Below, one piece after another: positions 34,095 to 45,839 of a DNA stretch of 64,000 nt. Position numbers and translations under genes: made by a program. How positions within the stretch are numbered: position 1 is the stretch's first letter; each line of letters begins with the position of its first letter. The notes under the pieces are model-generated. The model saw only the letters and a program-made list of their open reading frames with translations. It ran no database searches and was not told the DNA's origin. This DNA is from Cornus controversa. Lineage: Eukaryota > Streptophyta > Magnoliopsida > Cornales > Cornaceae. The stretch spans positions 15,593,001-15,657,000 of the forward strand of contig CM048845.1 of NCBI GenBank assembly GCA_026545225.1. The letters are read 5' to 3'.

Positions 34095-34100
34095 AGTTTT

Positions 34101-34118
34101 TGGCGCCGTTGCCGGAGA
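34101..34118 (+). promoter_or_regulatory. Primer-binding site, tRNA-Asp type (element C)
   Basis: TGGCGCCGTTGCCGGAGA starts six bases after the LTR end (CATCA). It matches the functional tRNA-Asp PBS at all but one position. Confidence 0.9.
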
Positions 34119-35396
34119 ATTGCAAACAAGAAAACTAATCAAATTTTGATTGATTTAATTTTTCTACTAGTTATAATTTAGTTTTTTTTCTTTTTTTTAT
34201 TATTATCAAAAAGAAAAAAAGTCTTTCCAATTTTATTTATTTATTTATTTTTGATTAGCTCACTGCTCTAGGTTTAAAACAAAAACAAAAAAAAAACTTT
34301 TTCTTTATTATTATAGTTTAGTTTTAGTTTTAGTTGTATTAATTTTATTTTTATTATTATTTTTTTTAGTTTAATTTTAGTTTTATTTTATTGTTATTGT
34401 TTTACCTGATACTTCTTGAATTCTATAGGTGCTATTGTTGAAAGTTGCCCTTTTCGCATGTTCTTGGGCACTACTTTGGAATTCAGGTAAGTACAGTTTT
34501 TTTTTCCTTCCGTTTATTTATTTATTTTTCTTTTCTTAGATTAGGAAAACATAGTTTTTTGTTTTAGGTTGATAACTTGTGCATGAGAACTATAGGATAG
34601 AATAACTTAGAAATAACCCTAGGGTCACACTTTCTTCAAGTTTATTTTATTTTATTTGTTTTTTTTTTCTCTATTTAAAAAAAAAAAGAATAAGAAAGAC
34701 CACACACTCACTCACTTTTTATTTTATTTTTGTTTTTATAGTGTGTTCGTGCATTTTAATTTAGCATTCTTGCATTAAAATTTTAGTAAAGGCACGAACC
34801 CCCAACAAGATAAGGATTGGATTTCATCACCAATTCCTTGCCCAACTAGGTTAAAAACCTCCTTGCATTTGTCTATCCCAAACCAAATTTAGTTTAAATT
34901 TAAAATCAAGTAAACATTGGCCATAGGAATTCACATAACTTATAGGACCCTCTTGGACAGAGTTAACATTTGGTAACTCTAGTGAGCACCTTCCAACTTC
35001 ACAATGTCTAGGAAAATTCTAAGGAGATTGGTTTTTAAGTGGGACTATTTGTGACCCCTCCACTCTATCTTAGAAACTTTCCTAGTTGTATTGTTGGTGG
35101 GGCTTAACTGGTAATCCTCTAGTTCCTCTGAAAAAGAGTAGAAGCTGTCTAACTAGGTAAGAATTATTTTGGAACTAGTCTAGATAATTCTTTAGAAAAA
35201 TAAAAAAAAATAAAAAACTAAAATAGAAATCAGTAACCTTGAATTAAATTTGAAAAAAAAAAAATTTTTTTGCTTGTTTATTTGGTTGGTGTTTTTGTGA
35301 GTCATTTTAGGATTCCATCTTTCTTTTCTTTTTTCTTTTGCATTAGGTCATCTTAGATTGTTCTTAGTGATCTATTTCATTGAGTCTTTCTAGTGT
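34119..35396 (+). other. Untranslated leader of element C
   Basis: A 1.28-kb leader without ORFs. It is dominated by T-rich and A-rich runs (for example 34200-34400 and 35200-35270). Long AT-rich leaders are usual in Athila. No other feature is seen. Confidence 0.5.
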
Positions 35397-36861
35397 ATGT
35401 TAGGTCATCGATCTCTTAATCCAGAGTTGCTTCCTTTAGATCTTGAGATTGAGAGAACCTTTCAAAAGGGTGTGAAAAATTCTAATGTTAGAGATCCTTC
35501 TTTGCCCAAGATGGCAGATCCTGTTGAAACTAAATCCCTTAAGGACTATTACACTCCCGTGCATATTACAAACCCATCTTGTATTGTGTTACCTACTACC
35601 CAACAGGGGCGACGATAATTAATTTACTGCCCACTTTTAGAGGACTTAGCTCTGATGACCCATACCTCCATGTTAAGGAATTTCTAGAGATTTGCTCCAC
35701 ACTACAATTTCAAAATATTTCTGAGGAGTCAATTAAATTACGGTTATTTCCATTCTCTCTGAAAGAAAAAGCAAAATATTGGTTATACTCACTGGAACCC
35801 GCATCCGTCAATTCATAGAATGGGTTATGCACCAAATTTTTTACCAAGTTCTTTTTCATGCACAAAACTAACTCCCTTCGTCGAAATATCATGCAATTTA
35901 CTCAAAAAGAGGGTGAAGAGTTTTACATGTGTTGGAAAAAATTTAATGATCTTCTCCTTAAGTGTCCCCACATGGTTTTGCCAAGTGGCAATTAGTTCAA
36001 CTCTTTTACGAGGGGTTTTCACCCCATAATCGTCAACTAATTGAGTCACGAGGTGGGGTAGAATTTATGTCTAATAATAAGGATGAAGCATGAAAATTTC
36101 TTGATACATTGTCAGAGAACTCTCAACAATGGGAGTACTCAGGGAGGGTTGAAAAGAGTGGTCTATCAATGATCTCAAAATCCAAAAAGGGAGGAATCTA
36201 CGAGGTCCGAGAGGAGACCGATTTGAGTGCAAGGATAGCTAGTCTAACTAGAAAAGTGGAGGCTATAGAGATGAGTAAAGGTAGTAATTGTTTTATTCGT
36301 ACAGTTAGTGAGGTGTGTCAATTATGTGAGAGTTTTTCTCATACGGCTAAAACTTGTCCATCTATTGCATCTTTTCATGAGTGTATAGTCGAACAAGCCA
36401 ATGCACTCAATTCCTATAAGAAACCATTTGGCAGCCCCTATTCTGACACATATAATCCTAATTAGAGGAACCACCTTAATTTTTCTTGAAAGCAAGACCA
36501 ACCTCCGAACAACCAAGGGATGCAGCCTATGCAACCCCAAGGGCAACCACAATTTTCATATCCTTCCATATCCCAAAATGCCCCTATGTATGTTCCCCCA
36601 CCTCAACAAAGACCAACTTTAGATAATACTCTCCAATAGTTCATGCAACAGACCAGTCAATCAATTTCTAAATTAGAAATGCAAATAGGTCAATTAGCCA
36701 CTGTTGTAAGAGAGAGTGAGAAGGGAAAGTTTCCTAGTCAACCTGTGCCTAACCTAAAGGGCCAGTTTCATATTAGTGACCCGATCACTTCTGGTTCACA
36801 TGAGTAGGTTCACTCTATCACAACCCTAAGATCAGGCAAACAAGTTGATAATGAAGTCCAA
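35397..36861 (+). pseudogene. gag of element C (a few lesions)
   Basis: The Gag start is at MLGHRSLNPELLPLDLEIER. The capsid domain follows with TIINLLPTFRGLSSDDPYLH and SLKEKAKYWLYSLEP, after a one-base frameshift near 35,610. A stop lies at 35817, another in the 36,000-36,090 stretch, and later single stops at 36463, 36487, 36640 and 36805. The zinc knuckle CQLCESFSHTAKTC (36319-36360) is intact, C-X2-C-X4-H-X4-C. A Gln/Pro-rich linker follows and a coiled-coil stretch (SISKLEMQIGQLATVV) leads to the protease. The number of lesions is low compared with element A. Confidence 0.8.
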
Positions 36862-37881
36862 ATGTCTATACATAATGAGAAAATTGAAAAGGACCATGTT
36901 AGCAGTTTAGGAAGGGAGGACAAAACTACATCTGAAGTTGAGTCAGAAATTCAAGTCCCTAGTCATGACTCACCATCTCCAATAAGTCCATCAGTTAGGA
37001 ACTTTGTTTCTACTGCACTATATCCTCAAAGACTTCAAAAGCCTAAGAAGGGGAATCACTATAATGAGATTACGGAAGTGTTTAAACAAGTTAAAATTAA
37101 TATTCCATTTCTTGATGCAATTCAACAGGTCCCCTCTTATGCAAAATTTTTAAAGGACTTGTGTACGGTAAAACGTGGCTTGAATGTGCACAAGAAAGTC
37201 TTCCTCATTGATCAAGTTAGCTCAATCATCCAACATCGCACCCCACCTAAATTTAAGGATCCTGGATGTCCTACGATTTCATATACCATAGGTGATCAAA
37301 AAATTGAGCAAGCTTTGCTTGACTTGGGTACGAGTGTCAACTTATTACCTTACTCTATTTACGAGCAACTAGGTCTTGGTGAGTTGAAACCCACGAAGGT
37401 GGTACTCCAATTAGCAGATTGCTTAGTTAAGGTACCTCGTGGTGTTATTGAGGATGTGCTCATTCAGGTTGATAAATTCTTTTTTCCTGTAGACTTTATT
37501 GTCTTAGACACTCAACATGTAGCAAACCCTACTAGCCAGATTCCTATCATCTTAGGTCATCCATTCCTAGCCACTTCAAATGCTTTAATCAACTGTAGGA
37601 ATGGTGTTGTGAAACTCTCTTTTGGAAATATGTTGGTTGAGCTTAATATTTTTAACGTAAACCGACAACCATCAGACTCTGAGGATATTTGTGAAGTAAA
37701 TTTAATAGAGAGTTTAGATCAGGATACTTTTATTCATGCTAGTTATAAGGACCCTTTAGAGGCAAGCCTAACTAATTTTGGCTGTAATTTTGATATTGAT
37801 AGTGCTTGTAAAGATGTGAATGCTTTATTGGATGTGAATGTTTCATTGAATTCAGTCCATTTTATCAACACCAAAAAGTGA
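36862..37881 (+). CDS. Gag linker plus Athila-type aspartic protease ORF (element C)
   Basis: An uninterrupted 339-codon frame, the longest in the window. Residues 1-60 are an acidic Ser-rich linker. Residues 60-120 hold the conserved QRLQKPKKGNHYNEITEVFK and AIQQVPSYAKFLKDLC segment. The retropepsin-like core starts with LLDLGTSVNLLPYSIYEQL near residue 153 and includes a PIILGHPFLATSNALINC segment that closes the fold. In other Athila elements RT follows in the same frame; here a stop at 37879-37881 ends the ORF after HFINTKK. The protease would mature Gag. The internal Met is only the first in an open stretch, since gag continues upstream in frame but is broken by a stop at 36805. Confidence 0.8.
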   Translation: MSIHNEKIEKDHVSSLGREDKTTSEVESEIQVPSHDSPSPISPSVRNFVSTALYPQRLQKPKKGNHYNEITEVFKQVKINIPFLDAIQQVPSYAKFLKDLCTVKRGLNVHKKVFLIDQVSSIIQHRTPPKFKDPGCPTISYTIGDQKIEQALLDLGTSVNLLPYSIYEQLGLGELKPTKVVLQLADCLVKVPRGVIEDVLIQVDKFFFPVDFIVLDTQHVANPTSQIPIILGHPFLATSNALINCRNGVVKLSFGNMLVELNIFNVNRQPSDSEDICEVNLIESLDQDTFIHASYKDPLEASLTNFGCNFDIDSACKDVNALLDVNVSLNSVHFINTKK

Positions 37882-39894
37882 AAAGCCAAGATGGAAAGCC
37901 TAGGTATAGGTTGAGTTATAGTCCATTTTTATCATCATTGTACATTATTCGTTTTAGGATTTCTAGGACTTGTGTCTTTTTTATTTTTTAGTTTGTGTCA
38001 ATTATTTTTTTTTCTTTCATTTTGTGTATTTAATTTTATTTTTTTTTTTTAAAAAGAAGAGAAAAAAAATTCATAATGGTCCGGTATAGCCGCCCATTCT
38101 CTGACTATGTATGTAGTACCAATTCTATAATTTGTGATATGATTGATAAAGTTGATGATTTTCGTTTATTAAAGTCTGGTTTCAATACCCAATACTGTCG
38201 AGATTGCTTCAACCCAGTATGACTTTAATAAAGAAAGGCAACCCCTTTATACTCTATACGTTAGGGTGTCTGGATAATTAATATCCTATCACATATGCAT
38301 CTTAAAAAAATTGGGACCCACCAGCTCAGAGAATGGGGAGCAAAGTAGTACTCGTAGTTTTCACGTGAAGATTAGGTATTAAAAAAAAATTTTGTTTTTC
38401 CTTTCTGTTTCATATTTATTTTCACCCATGTTATTTCACTTGGTCATTAGACTATAGTCGTTGTTTTAACAGGATGTAGCATCCAAGTTTGGGGGAGTGA
38501 CCTCATTACCTTCATGCTACTGATTTGCTTTATTTTCTTGTCACTACGCTCATTTTTTGGTAATATCGTTCTAATCCTTCTCTATGCTTTGATTGGGTGT
38601 ACATTGAGGACAATGTACAGTTTTAGTTTGGGGGTGAGGTGATGCCTTTTTATGTATTTTATTGCAATGGGGGGAGATTTTTATAAAAAAAATTCTTATT
38701 TTTAGGATTTTTTTGTTACATTATTTTCATAGTTTGTTTTTTTTTATTTTCTTTTGTTTTGTTTTTAGATAGGATATTTTTAGATTATTCAAGGGATTAG
38801 TACTTTATGTAGGTGCTTAACTTGCAATTCTTGGGTATGTTTTAAAATTTTGGAAACTGTGGTTTAAATTAAGTGGTTTTAATCATGATTTGTATTGACA
38901 TGCCTTGGGGTAATTGGTTTTAGTTTCCTCACATGCACGGGCACAATAGCATATTCTTGTGAGGTATAAACTTTGGCTCTGAGTTATTGTGTTACATATA
39001 CTTGATATTAATTAGTATCTCTTGGGAATGAGTATCGATGATGTGTTTTACATGACTTCAATGAAAAAAAACAATATATGATGAATAGAAAATCAATTTG
39101 ATCCTTTTCATGAGTAACAGGGCCTCTATACTTCAGGAAGCACGGAATGTTCGCGTCAAAAGTGAAGGGGTGAGAAAAGATGAACATTGGTTGTCTTGAT
39201 TTGTAACCTGACTGATTCAAGTAATTAGGTTCTTCGAGGTGTCTTAATGCCTAGTGCCCTGAAGCCATCTGGTTTGGGAGTCACTGACTGAAAGCTTGCT
39301 ACATGGGTCTTTCAGAAAGCTTAATAGATCAAGATATTGCATAACCAATAAAGCAATGAAAAAAAAATGAAAAAAAAATATATGAAAAAGTCATGTATTC
39401 ATGTCTGGAAGTATGATTTCAATAAGAGGAGCTAGTGAGTTGAAGGGGTATGTGCCTTAATATATTCGGAGCTAGGTTATGCCACATAAGAGGATTGCTA
39501 GTTCATTTTTCACGAGGGAGTTAGAATTGGTTAATTTGAGATATGTTCATGTGAATTATGTATGGGGACCATTGCATTGAATTATAGAATTTTAAGATTT
39601 GAATTTATTCTTGAATGTAAGTTTGTAACTATATATTGTAATCTTCTTTTTTATTAATGTTTAAACAGAAATTTTGAATGTTTGTGGGTAACATTTCTGA
39701 AAACTCTCACGAGACTATAACTCGTCCACTAGGGGGAACCTAAGGGTTCAAAGGCTTGTTGCATATGCTAAATGCAATCGTTTCTCCCACGAAAGAGGAG
39801 TTGGGTAGTTTAGTTTGTGTTTAGTTAGTTTTCTTTGTTCTAGTTTCATTTTGTTCTATTGCTAAGGGACTAGCAATATGTAAGTTTGGGGGTG
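37882..39894 (+). other. 3' untranslated region of element C, no pol genes
   Basis: T-rich, with no ORF of interest and no RT, RNase H or integrase motif in any frame. From 38395 it is collinear with the 3' untranslated region of element B. The 38080-38370 segment (CCGCCCATTCTCTGACTATG and on) is not in B. CATCCAAGTTTGGGGGAG (38481) and GTAAGTTTGGGGG (39881) are purine-rich tracts; the second primes plus-strand synthesis. Confidence 0.75.
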
Positions 39895-41292
39895 TGATCG
39901 GCGTTGAATGTTACGCATTCTAGCCTCTTAATTTGCATATTTTATTCTCTTAGCGATAGGTTATATGTGATTTTACTCTATTTTTATATTTTTTGTCTTT
40001 TTCAGGGCCTTAATGATTATTTCAGATAAAACCATAATTTTGGGCTTTTAAAGATGATATCCAAGAAGGTTATATGAAGCTTACATCTAATGAGTCCATT
40101 CAACTCCATATTTCAACTCAAATCAGCCCAAGGAAGAGGTTCAAGAGAATTAAAACTGCTTAAGAAGATTACAGGCCTGAAGCCCAATTCTATACTTAAT
40201 CCAGTTTTAATCCCATTTTGGAAAGTGGACTGAAAAGCTTATTTTCGAGTGTCAATTCGACTTAATTCCCTTCTATGTTAAATGAAATTTGATTCTGGAC
40301 ATTTTTGTATTTCACGTAAATTTCATGAATCGGACTTCTACCGGGTCAAAACATGGGCCAAACATCAGTAGAAAAATTCACTTGTTTAGGGCTACGGGAA
40401 AACCACCCTAATTATCTCCTAATTGGATTAGGACTTTATCTCCTAATTGGATTAGAACTTTATGTATTCTCTTGGGGTATAAAGTGGTGAATGGGAGGCT
40501 ATTTTGAGGGGAGAAAAAGAAGTGGAGGCCAGGGCAGAGAAGACAGAGACAATCCGAGTTTTATCTATTTTATTTCATTATGTCTTTTATTATTTTGTTA
40601 TCTTCTTCTTCTACCATGTGTAACTAAACTCCTCAACTAGAGTTGAGGAAGAAACCTCCATTAATGAAGTGAAGTTCTTTTGTTCATTAATTGATTCACA
40701 TGTGTATGATTTAAATGCTTATGATTTTTGCTTATTGTGATTAATTATTTTATAATTCTTGTGTTTGTATTTCTTAAAAGTGATAATCTTTGATCTTATG
40801 TTTTTCATTAAATTGGATACATAAGATGCTTAAAATTTTACACTAGTAAAGCGAAGGAAAATCTACCTTTTTAATACATTTTTCATAGTGCTTTATTGTT
40901 AAATCTTGAGTAAGCAATAGATTGATTTCTTGATTGCTATTCCAAATTTGGGAATTAATAAATGAATATTATAATTAGAAGCTTCATGGATTTAATGGTG
41001 GTGGAATCCGACACCGTAGTTATTTTCTCTATTTGATTTCAATTGTGTTCTTTTATTTGCATATTAGTTTATTTTCTCTATTTGATTTCAATTGTGTTCT
41101 TTTATTTGCATATTAGTTTAATTTCTCAAATCAACCAACTTTTGTTTAAACTAGATTAGTTTTAAATCAATTTGAATTTGTGTTAGTTTTTCTTTTCAAA
41201 GCATTCCCTTGGGTTCGACCTCGTTCTTACTGATCTATACTTCAATAGATTCGTACACTTGCAAGTTATTTTACATTTTTAAAACAACATCA
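39895..41292 (+). repeat. 3' LTR of element C
   Basis: 1398 bp, TGATCGGCG to AACATCA. Relative to the 5' LTR it lacks about 60 bases near 40757 and carries a 47-bp tandem duplication (TATTTTCTCTATTTGATTTC..) at about 41021-41117. Otherwise it is very similar. Confidence 0.9.
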
Positions 41293-41297
41293 TTAAG
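41293..41297. repeat. Target-site duplication TTAAG, right copy (element C)
   Basis: Matches 32696-32700. Confidence 0.9.
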
Positions 41298-43316
41298 TTC
41301 GTGTGGAACGATGCTTGCGAGCATGCTTTCATGGACTTAAAAAGTTGATTGACTACTGCTCTAATTTTAATCATACCTGAACTTAGTTTGGGATATATGA
41401 TCTACTGAGATACTTCTCGAGATGGGTTGGGTTGTGTTTTGATGCAAACCAAGAGGGTTGTAGCATATAGTTCCCAGCAGTTAAAGACACGTGAGTAGAA
41501 TTACCCGACTCATGATTTCAAGCTAACGGCAGTAATTTTTGGATTAAAAAATATGGAGACATTACTTGTACGAGGAAAAGTTTGAGGTATTTTTTTATCG
41601 TAAGAGTTTAAAGTGTCTTTTCACACAAAAGGATTTGAACATGAGGCAATGAAGATGGGTAAAGTACATGGAAGATTATAACTTCAATTTACAGTATCAC
41701 CCGAGAAAGGCTAATGTGGTAGCCAATACCTTGAGTAAGAAATCACGTGGTACCTTGGCAAGCATTGTCATCTACAAGTGAAAAACGATGAAAGATATCT
41801 TAGAAATGGGACTGTATTTTAGTAAGGATGGGGAATTGACTACATTATTTACACTTATTACTTAACTGACTCTAGTGAGTAAAGTGATTGAGGAGTAGAG
41901 GCGTGATAGTGAGATAGAGGTATTCGTACTCAGATTACTGGTGGTGAAGTAGTGGAGGGTTGGACAATTCATTCCAATTGCGATTTAAGGTTCAAAGGGA
42001 AAATGGTTGTATCATTGGTTTGTAGGAATGAGGTCTTTTAAGAGTTTCATTGTTCTAGACTTACAGTGCATCCTGGTGGTGCAAAAATGTATCACAACTT
42101 ACACCGACAATATTGGTGAAAAGATATAAAAAAGGATGTTACATAGTTTGTGTCAAGGTGTCTCACTTGTCAACAAGTGAAAGTCGAGCACCAAAGACCG
42201 ACAGGTTTGCTACAACCATTACCAGTAGCTATGTGAAAGTGAGAACATGTCACTATGGACTTTTTGATAGGGTTACTGAGGTCAATAAGGAGCCACGATA
42301 TTGTTTGGGTCATTGTTAATAGATTGACCAAGGTGGCTCATTTTCTCCCTATACAAGTGAATGATGACACAGATGCTCTCAGTCGATTATACATCAAGCA
42401 GATTCTCAAGCTGCATGAAGTGCTAGTTTCTATTGTGTCACAATTTTGGTAAAGTTTTTAGACAGCTCATGGCACAGATCTTTGCTTTAGTATGACTTTT
42501 TATCCTCAGATAGATGCTCAGTCTGAGCATACTATACAGATTTTGGAAGATATGCTTTGAGGTTGTATTTTGGATTTTTGTGGTAGATAGGAGGATCACT
42601 TTCCATTGGTGGAGTTTGCTTGCAACAATAGCTATCAATCTAGCATTGAAATGGCATCATTTGAGGCATTATATGGTAGGCTTTATAGATCACCTATTTC
42701 TTGGATAGAGGTTAGTGAAACAGTGGCCTTCGGACTGAATATAGTTCGAGAGACTACTGTGAAGATCAAACTGATACGACAGCGATTGCTTATGGCCCAA
42801 AGTCGTCAGAAAAGTTATGCCGATAAAAGGAGATGTCCATTGGCACTCGAGGTGGAAGACCATGGCTTTCTTAAAGTCTCGCCATGAAGGGAGTGATGAG
42901 ATTTGGGTGTAGTGGCAAGCTATCACCACAATTGATCAAGCTGTTTGAGATCTTGGATATTATGAGTGAGGTTGCTTATCGTTTGCCGTTACCACCACAA
43001 ATGTCAAATGTGCATAATTTTTTCATGTGTCTATTAAGAAAGTATGAGTCGGATCCTTTGCATATACTATATTGGATAGATTGGGAAGTGGAAGAAGATG
43101 TATCATACAAGGAGAGGCCAATTCAGATTTTAGACTCTAGGGAGCAAGTGCTTCAGAGTAAGAACATTCCGCTGGTCAAAGTACTTTACAGACATCATAG
43201 AGTCGAATAGACTACGTGGGAGTGAGAATAAGAAGTTTTCTCAAAGTATCCCGAGTTATTCACAACTTGAGGTACGTTTTAATTTCAAGAATGAAATTCC
43301 TTGAAGGGTGGGAGGT
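41298..43316 (+). pseudogene. Tekay-type chromovirus RNase H and integrase, part 2 (broken)
   Basis: Continues the pol interrupted by element C. RNase H appears as FVWNDACEHAFMDL, then DTSRDGLGCVLMQTKRVVAY and NYPTHDFKLTAVIF. The integrase has an H2C2 zinc domain (41,990-42,190, FHCSRLTVHPGGAKMYHNLH.. CLTCQQ), core pieces (VNRLTKVAHFLPI, FACNNSYQSSIEMASFEALYG) and the C-terminal segment KERPIQILDSREQVLQSKNI at about 43,110-43,170. That last segment is typical of Tekay/Del elements. Stops and frameshifts abound. A polypurine tract AAGGGTGGGAGG precedes the 3' LTR at 43317. Confidence 0.85.
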
Positions 43317-45530
43317 TGTAAAAACTATGTCCAATTTTGACTGATTTTCTTTTATTAATAATTTATTACCTTAAATTGAATTTAAATTATGGTACATGTA
43401 TTTTTTTTAAGTGAAATGCATGTGTGGGGACTAGTTTTGAGCTTCGGGGATGTTTTAGAGCCATTTAGCTCAATTACAGATTTTTGGGTCAACGGGGCCC
43501 AACACACGGGTCAGGTGGGCCTGAAAAATCGGATATCTTTGTTAAAATATTTATTTTTTATTTTAGACTAATTAGAATGGTAGAAGAAGAATATAATTTA
43601 TTTTGAAGTTGTAGCCACTTTCAGAATCAAAAACGGAGGGCGGGAGCCTACATTAAGTGGCATAAGGGCATTTTAGTCATTTGCACCCCAAGATATTATA
43701 AATATCTATATAACTGAGATCTCATCCATATGTGAAGCTAGATATAGCCGGCCATCCCTTTGTCTCTCTCTCTCTCTCCTTTTCATCTCTTATTCTTCTT
43801 TCTTCATTTTGGAGCCCTAAAGCTTGGATTTGAAAGGTACCAGTGAAAGACAACTTGTTTTCTATGGTAAGGGCAACGTTTTGACCTGAACAAAGTTCAA
43901 TTTGGGTAAAGTTGAATCTTAGAGATTTTTAGAGTTTTGCTAGAAAATACTTAAAACTTGAGGTAAAGGTGTTCTTTCCTTCTTAATCATCGATTTTCCA
44001 AGGTTTGATGATTTGTGGTGGTTTGGGTGGTTTAGTACGCATAAGGTGGTTGGGGTGGTGGTTTAATTCCATTTCTAACTCCTTTTATTGTTCCATGCAT
44101 TCTAGTTATATTTCTATGTGAAATATGTGTTAATTTTGAGCATATGTGAATTATATGTGGTTTATCAGCATATGTGTGATGTATGTGTTGATTTGATGAC
44201 ATATGTGAGTATTTGTTGAGTGGTAAACATATAGGTTGTATATGTTGTATGTGAGAGCATGATGATTGTTAAAATTATCATTGAGCATGAAAAAATGATG
44301 TGTGTACTTATAGTATGCCATGAGTGGGATGTATGCATGTCAAGCATGCTAGTTGTGAAGTTATGTGGCCAAATACACATGTATATAATTGCTAAAATTA
44401 TTTATGAATCGAAGTGGTCCAATCATGTCATGAATGTAAAAAATTACCCACGTTGGTATGATTGTCGGAGTTTTTCAATCATACCTATGCTAATGCCTAA
44501 GAATCAGACCTTGTCCGCATACTCGTATGACACTTGGAGTTAGCCAATCATACTTGAGTTATCAGAGTTTGACCAATGTTTGTGAATGTTTTAATGCTTA
44601 TATGTGTTTTAATTAATCAGCATGATGAATTGTTATATGCATGTATTACATTAGAGTTGAAGTTGGAACATTTGGGGTTATTTTGATACTGTATATAACC
44701 ATGCTTGTATATTCAATGTTAGTACATTTTGGAGAAAATTGTAATTATGAATAGAAGGATAAGTGTTTAACATATTGACATGTAATTGGTTATTTTGAAA
44801 ATGTGTAATTATGGATGGACAACTGGTATATTTGGGTTTTTATATGTATGAGCCATGTTTGGAAAGTTGAGACCATTGAGAAATGAATGGATGAAATAAA
44901 GTTTTTAGATCAAATGTATGTGTAATATGGACATGGTTTCTTGTGAGATGTAAATGTATGATTTGGCTTAAGTTTTATACATGTTTTGGATATCATATGA
45001 AGGTAGTAGGTTATGAGAATGGATATTTTGATTAAAATTTAGGACTTTCAACCACCTGATAGGGATCTATCGACCGGTTGGTTGATTTCAGAATTAATTC
45101 CAGAGAGTTTAAAAATTTGTGTTCAGTTGAAACCACGTTTCGGTTGATCTAAGAGAGTCTTCAGCTAACCAAAACAATGGCTTTAGCCAGCTAATGAATT
45201 GATCAGCTGCAAATGCTTTACCCAACTCTCTAGTCGGCTAATTAAATGTCTTCAGTCAGCCGAAGCTGCCCAGTTTGGATGTAAGTTGTTATTGATTGGG
45301 ATAAGGCCCATTGACAGAGATCTGATTTATATATGTATGATTTTGCTTCTATGTTAATGAATTTGATGGATTGTTCATGGTTTAATAAACAAGTTCACTC
45401 TTGGGATTCGGGCACGGAATGGGGATTCTGATGGCTTGAATTTTAGGGCATGACTCACACATAAATGTGTGTTGAATGTGTGATAAAAATATTTTGCTAT
45501 TTGCGTTTCAGGCATGCATGTAGAGAGTTA
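43317..45530 (+). repeat. 3' LTR of the Tekay-type chromovirus (right end uncertain)
   Basis: Begins TGTAAAAACTATGTCC after the polypurine tract. A TATA-like TATTATAAATATC at 43693, CT repeats at 43763-43780 and a CT-rich leader are consistent with a promoter. It is collinear in part with the minus-strand copy at 11141-12802. The right end is estimated, since no PBS or TSD marks it. Words such as GGTTGATC and AGCCAGCTAATG recur at 45055-45280. Confidence 0.6.
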
Positions 45531-45839
45531 TGTGGAGAAGCCATTGCCAATGTATGTACCAAGGGTCGAACAATTTGAGTAGTTCAAAGAATACACATTC
45601 TTTACCAGAAGGTTCAAAATAGTGCTTCATAACTTGATACCTTCATTAATGACTAATATCTCATCAAACAACTATGATTATAAAGGTTTTTCTGACATTG
45701 ACAACCTTTACAATGAAGGTCTCCTCCTAAAACTAGGGTTACAGGATGAGCTCTTAAAGGAGCTACCACTACCCAAAGCAATCACCAAAAATTCAAGAAA
45801 CAAGCCAGGGTGGTCTTTGTAAATATGACAATCCCAAGA
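45531..45839. other. Unassigned stretch between chromovirus LTR and RT fragment
   Basis: A 66-codon open frame at 45622-45822 on the plus strand has no recognisable motif. I see no other structure. Confidence 0.3.

Larger units (their letters stand above)
32701..41292 (+). mobile_element. Athila-like LTR retrotransposon C, gag-protease only
   Basis: An 8.6-kb element with 1.39-kb LTRs starting TGATCGGCG and ending AACATCA, a perfect TTAAG TSD, a tRNA-Asp PBS at 34101, gag at 35397, protease ending 37881 and a polypurine tract (AGTTTGGGGG) before 39895. The two kilobases between protease and 3' LTR hold no RT, RNase H, integrase or env ORF. It interrupts the RT-RNase H junction of a chromovirus. 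Long ORFs survive and the LTRs are similar, so it is among the younger insertions. Confidence 0.9.
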
